Source: Actinomycetota bacterium
GTDB taxonomy: Bacteria; Actinomycetota; Acidimicrobiia; Acidimicrobiales; Iamiaceae
Assembly (NCBI GenBank): GCA_017882935.1
Contig: JADGOP010000153.1
Span: 1-6,197, forward strand
Length of the DNA stretch: 6,197 nt
Direction: 5' to 3'
Positions 5,509-6,197 of the stretch are shown piece by piece; within the stretch, counting starts at the first letter, position 1; every line of letters starts with the position of its first letter. The notes under the pieces were generated by a model. It saw only the letters and a list, made by a program, of their open reading frames with translations. It did not search any database and was not told the origin of the DNA. The position numbers and the translations under genes are program-made.

Positions 5509-6197
5509 CGGGTGCGGCCGCCCGAGGCCTTGACGATGGCGTCGAGGCGGGGAGTGAGCCAGGCCCAGGCGAGTGGCGCGGTGTCGTGCCGGAAGTGCAG
5601 CCCGTCGGGCCGGACCTTGACGCCCGCTTGGAACTCGAGGAAGTTGCGCCCCGGGCAGAGCCACGACGACCAGCGCAGCACCGACACCTGGTGCGGCTGC
5701 TTCGCCACCACCTCGTCCTGCACCGAGTTGAACCAGTCGACGCGGCTGATGTCGTCGCGGGGGTTGTCGCCGTCGCCGATGCGGTACTGCGGCTCGTTCG
5801 CGCAGGGCATGTCGAGCAGCACGATGGGGGCGGTGGTGTGGGCGCGCAGGAAGTCGAGGCGCGCGGTCATCTGCTCGACGAGCAGCTTGCGGTAGGCCGC
5901 GGTGGGGACCCGGTAGACGCGGCCCTGGTAGGTGTGGTCGTACACCTCCCACGCCCCCCAGCTGGCGAGTACCACGTCGGGCTTGTATCCGAGGTCGCGG
6001 GCCCAGTCCGCCGGCTGCTCCGGGCAGCTTGCGTTGGCGTCCTCGACGACGGGGTTGTTGCCCACCATGAGCGTGCCGGGGAGCACCCCGCAGCCGAGGC
6101 GCCCGTCGTCGAGGACGGCCAGGCCGGGCAGCTTCGGGACGCGGTTGCCGAGCGACCAGGCCACCGAGTCGCCGACCACCAGCACCCGCAGGTCGCG
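5505..6197 (-). CDS. SGNH-hydrolase domain protein, probably the C-terminus of an acyltransferase (5' end beyond the window)
   Basis: The 230 visible codons encode an SGNH/GDSL-type fold. Block I is VLVVGDSVAWSLG (5-17 of the visible part, Ser11 as likely nucleophile), then GCGVLPG (35-41), a block-III-like LASWGAWEV (77-85), and RPDGLHF (196-202) with the DxxH catalytic pair. Four cysteines (C36, C58, C132, C181) next to conserved blocks suggest disulfides in an extracytoplasmic domain. The frame stays open to the right edge (RDLRVLVVGDS), and a GTG at 6185 directly at the first strand is an unlikely true start. In actinobacteria such domains with a GAWEV motif often follow a multi-pass acyltransferase-3 domain that acetylates cell-surface polymers. 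That upstream part is not visible here, so the fusion is inference. The gene is convergent with the dehydrogenase operon and shares its terminator hairpin. Confidence 0.82.
   Translation of the reverse strand, partial: RDLRVLVVGDSVAWSLGNRVPKLPGLAVLDDGRLGCGVLPGTLMVGNNPVVEDANASCPEQPADWARDLGYKPDVVLASWGAWEVYDHTYQGRVYRVPTAAYRKLLVEQMTARLDFLRAHTTAPIVLLDMPCANEPQYRIGDGDNPRDDISRVDWFNSVQDEVVAKQPHQVSVLRWSSWLCPGRNFLEFQAGVKVRPDGLHFRHDTAPLAWAWLTPRLDAIVKASGGRTR

Overview
The window is very GC-rich, with tightly packed genes and mostly G/C third codon positions. The proteins look like those of a high-GC actinobacterium. The mix of an IpdC-like flavoenzyme, paired acyl-CoA dehydrogenases, methylmalonyl-CoA mutase and an AbiEi/DUF559 nuclease would fit an Acidimicrobiia-like lineage. 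That placement is inference, since there is no rRNA or marker gene here.

Left half, minus strand (1-2194). Reading leftwards from the divergent junction there is a 305-aa winged-helix plus Vsr-like (DUF559) endonuclease (2194-1277), a class I SAM-dependent methyltransferase (1212-469) and the N-terminal 140 residues of the methylmalonyl-CoA mutase large subunit (421-1, running off the window). The nuclease gene is bracketed by two near-identical long palindromes, at 1242-1280 and 2230-2274. Together they form a compact unit of about 1.03 kb with one gene and palindromic, inverted-repeat-like ends. This is the most unusual structure in the window.

Right half, plus strand (2306-5489). Three closely spaced genes form an apparent operon: an IpdC-like nitronate-monooxygenase-family flavoenzyme, a full-length acyl-CoA dehydrogenase and a short acyl-CoA dehydrogenase lacking most of the middle domain. 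The gaps are 13 and 6 bp, with Shine-Dalgarno sequences overlapping or adjoining the preceding stop codons. This resembles the ipdC / fadE30 / fadE33 gene set of actinobacterial steroid C/D-ring catabolism. Catabolism of that kind yields propionyl-CoA, which the mutase pathway consumes, so the two transcription units could be metabolically linked.

Right end (5505-6197, minus strand). A convergent gene encodes an SGNH-hydrolase domain that is open to the window edge. It is probably the C-terminal extracytoplasmic part of a larger acyltransferase. A 23-bp hairpin at 5486-5508 contains the stop codons of both convergent genes.

No gene-free stretch exceeds about 110 bp. The intergenic gaps are 422-468 (palindrome), 1213-1276 (first long palindrome), 2195-2305 (divergent promoter region with the second long palindrome) and 5490-5504 (terminator hairpin). 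No tRNA, rRNA or CRISPR array is visible.
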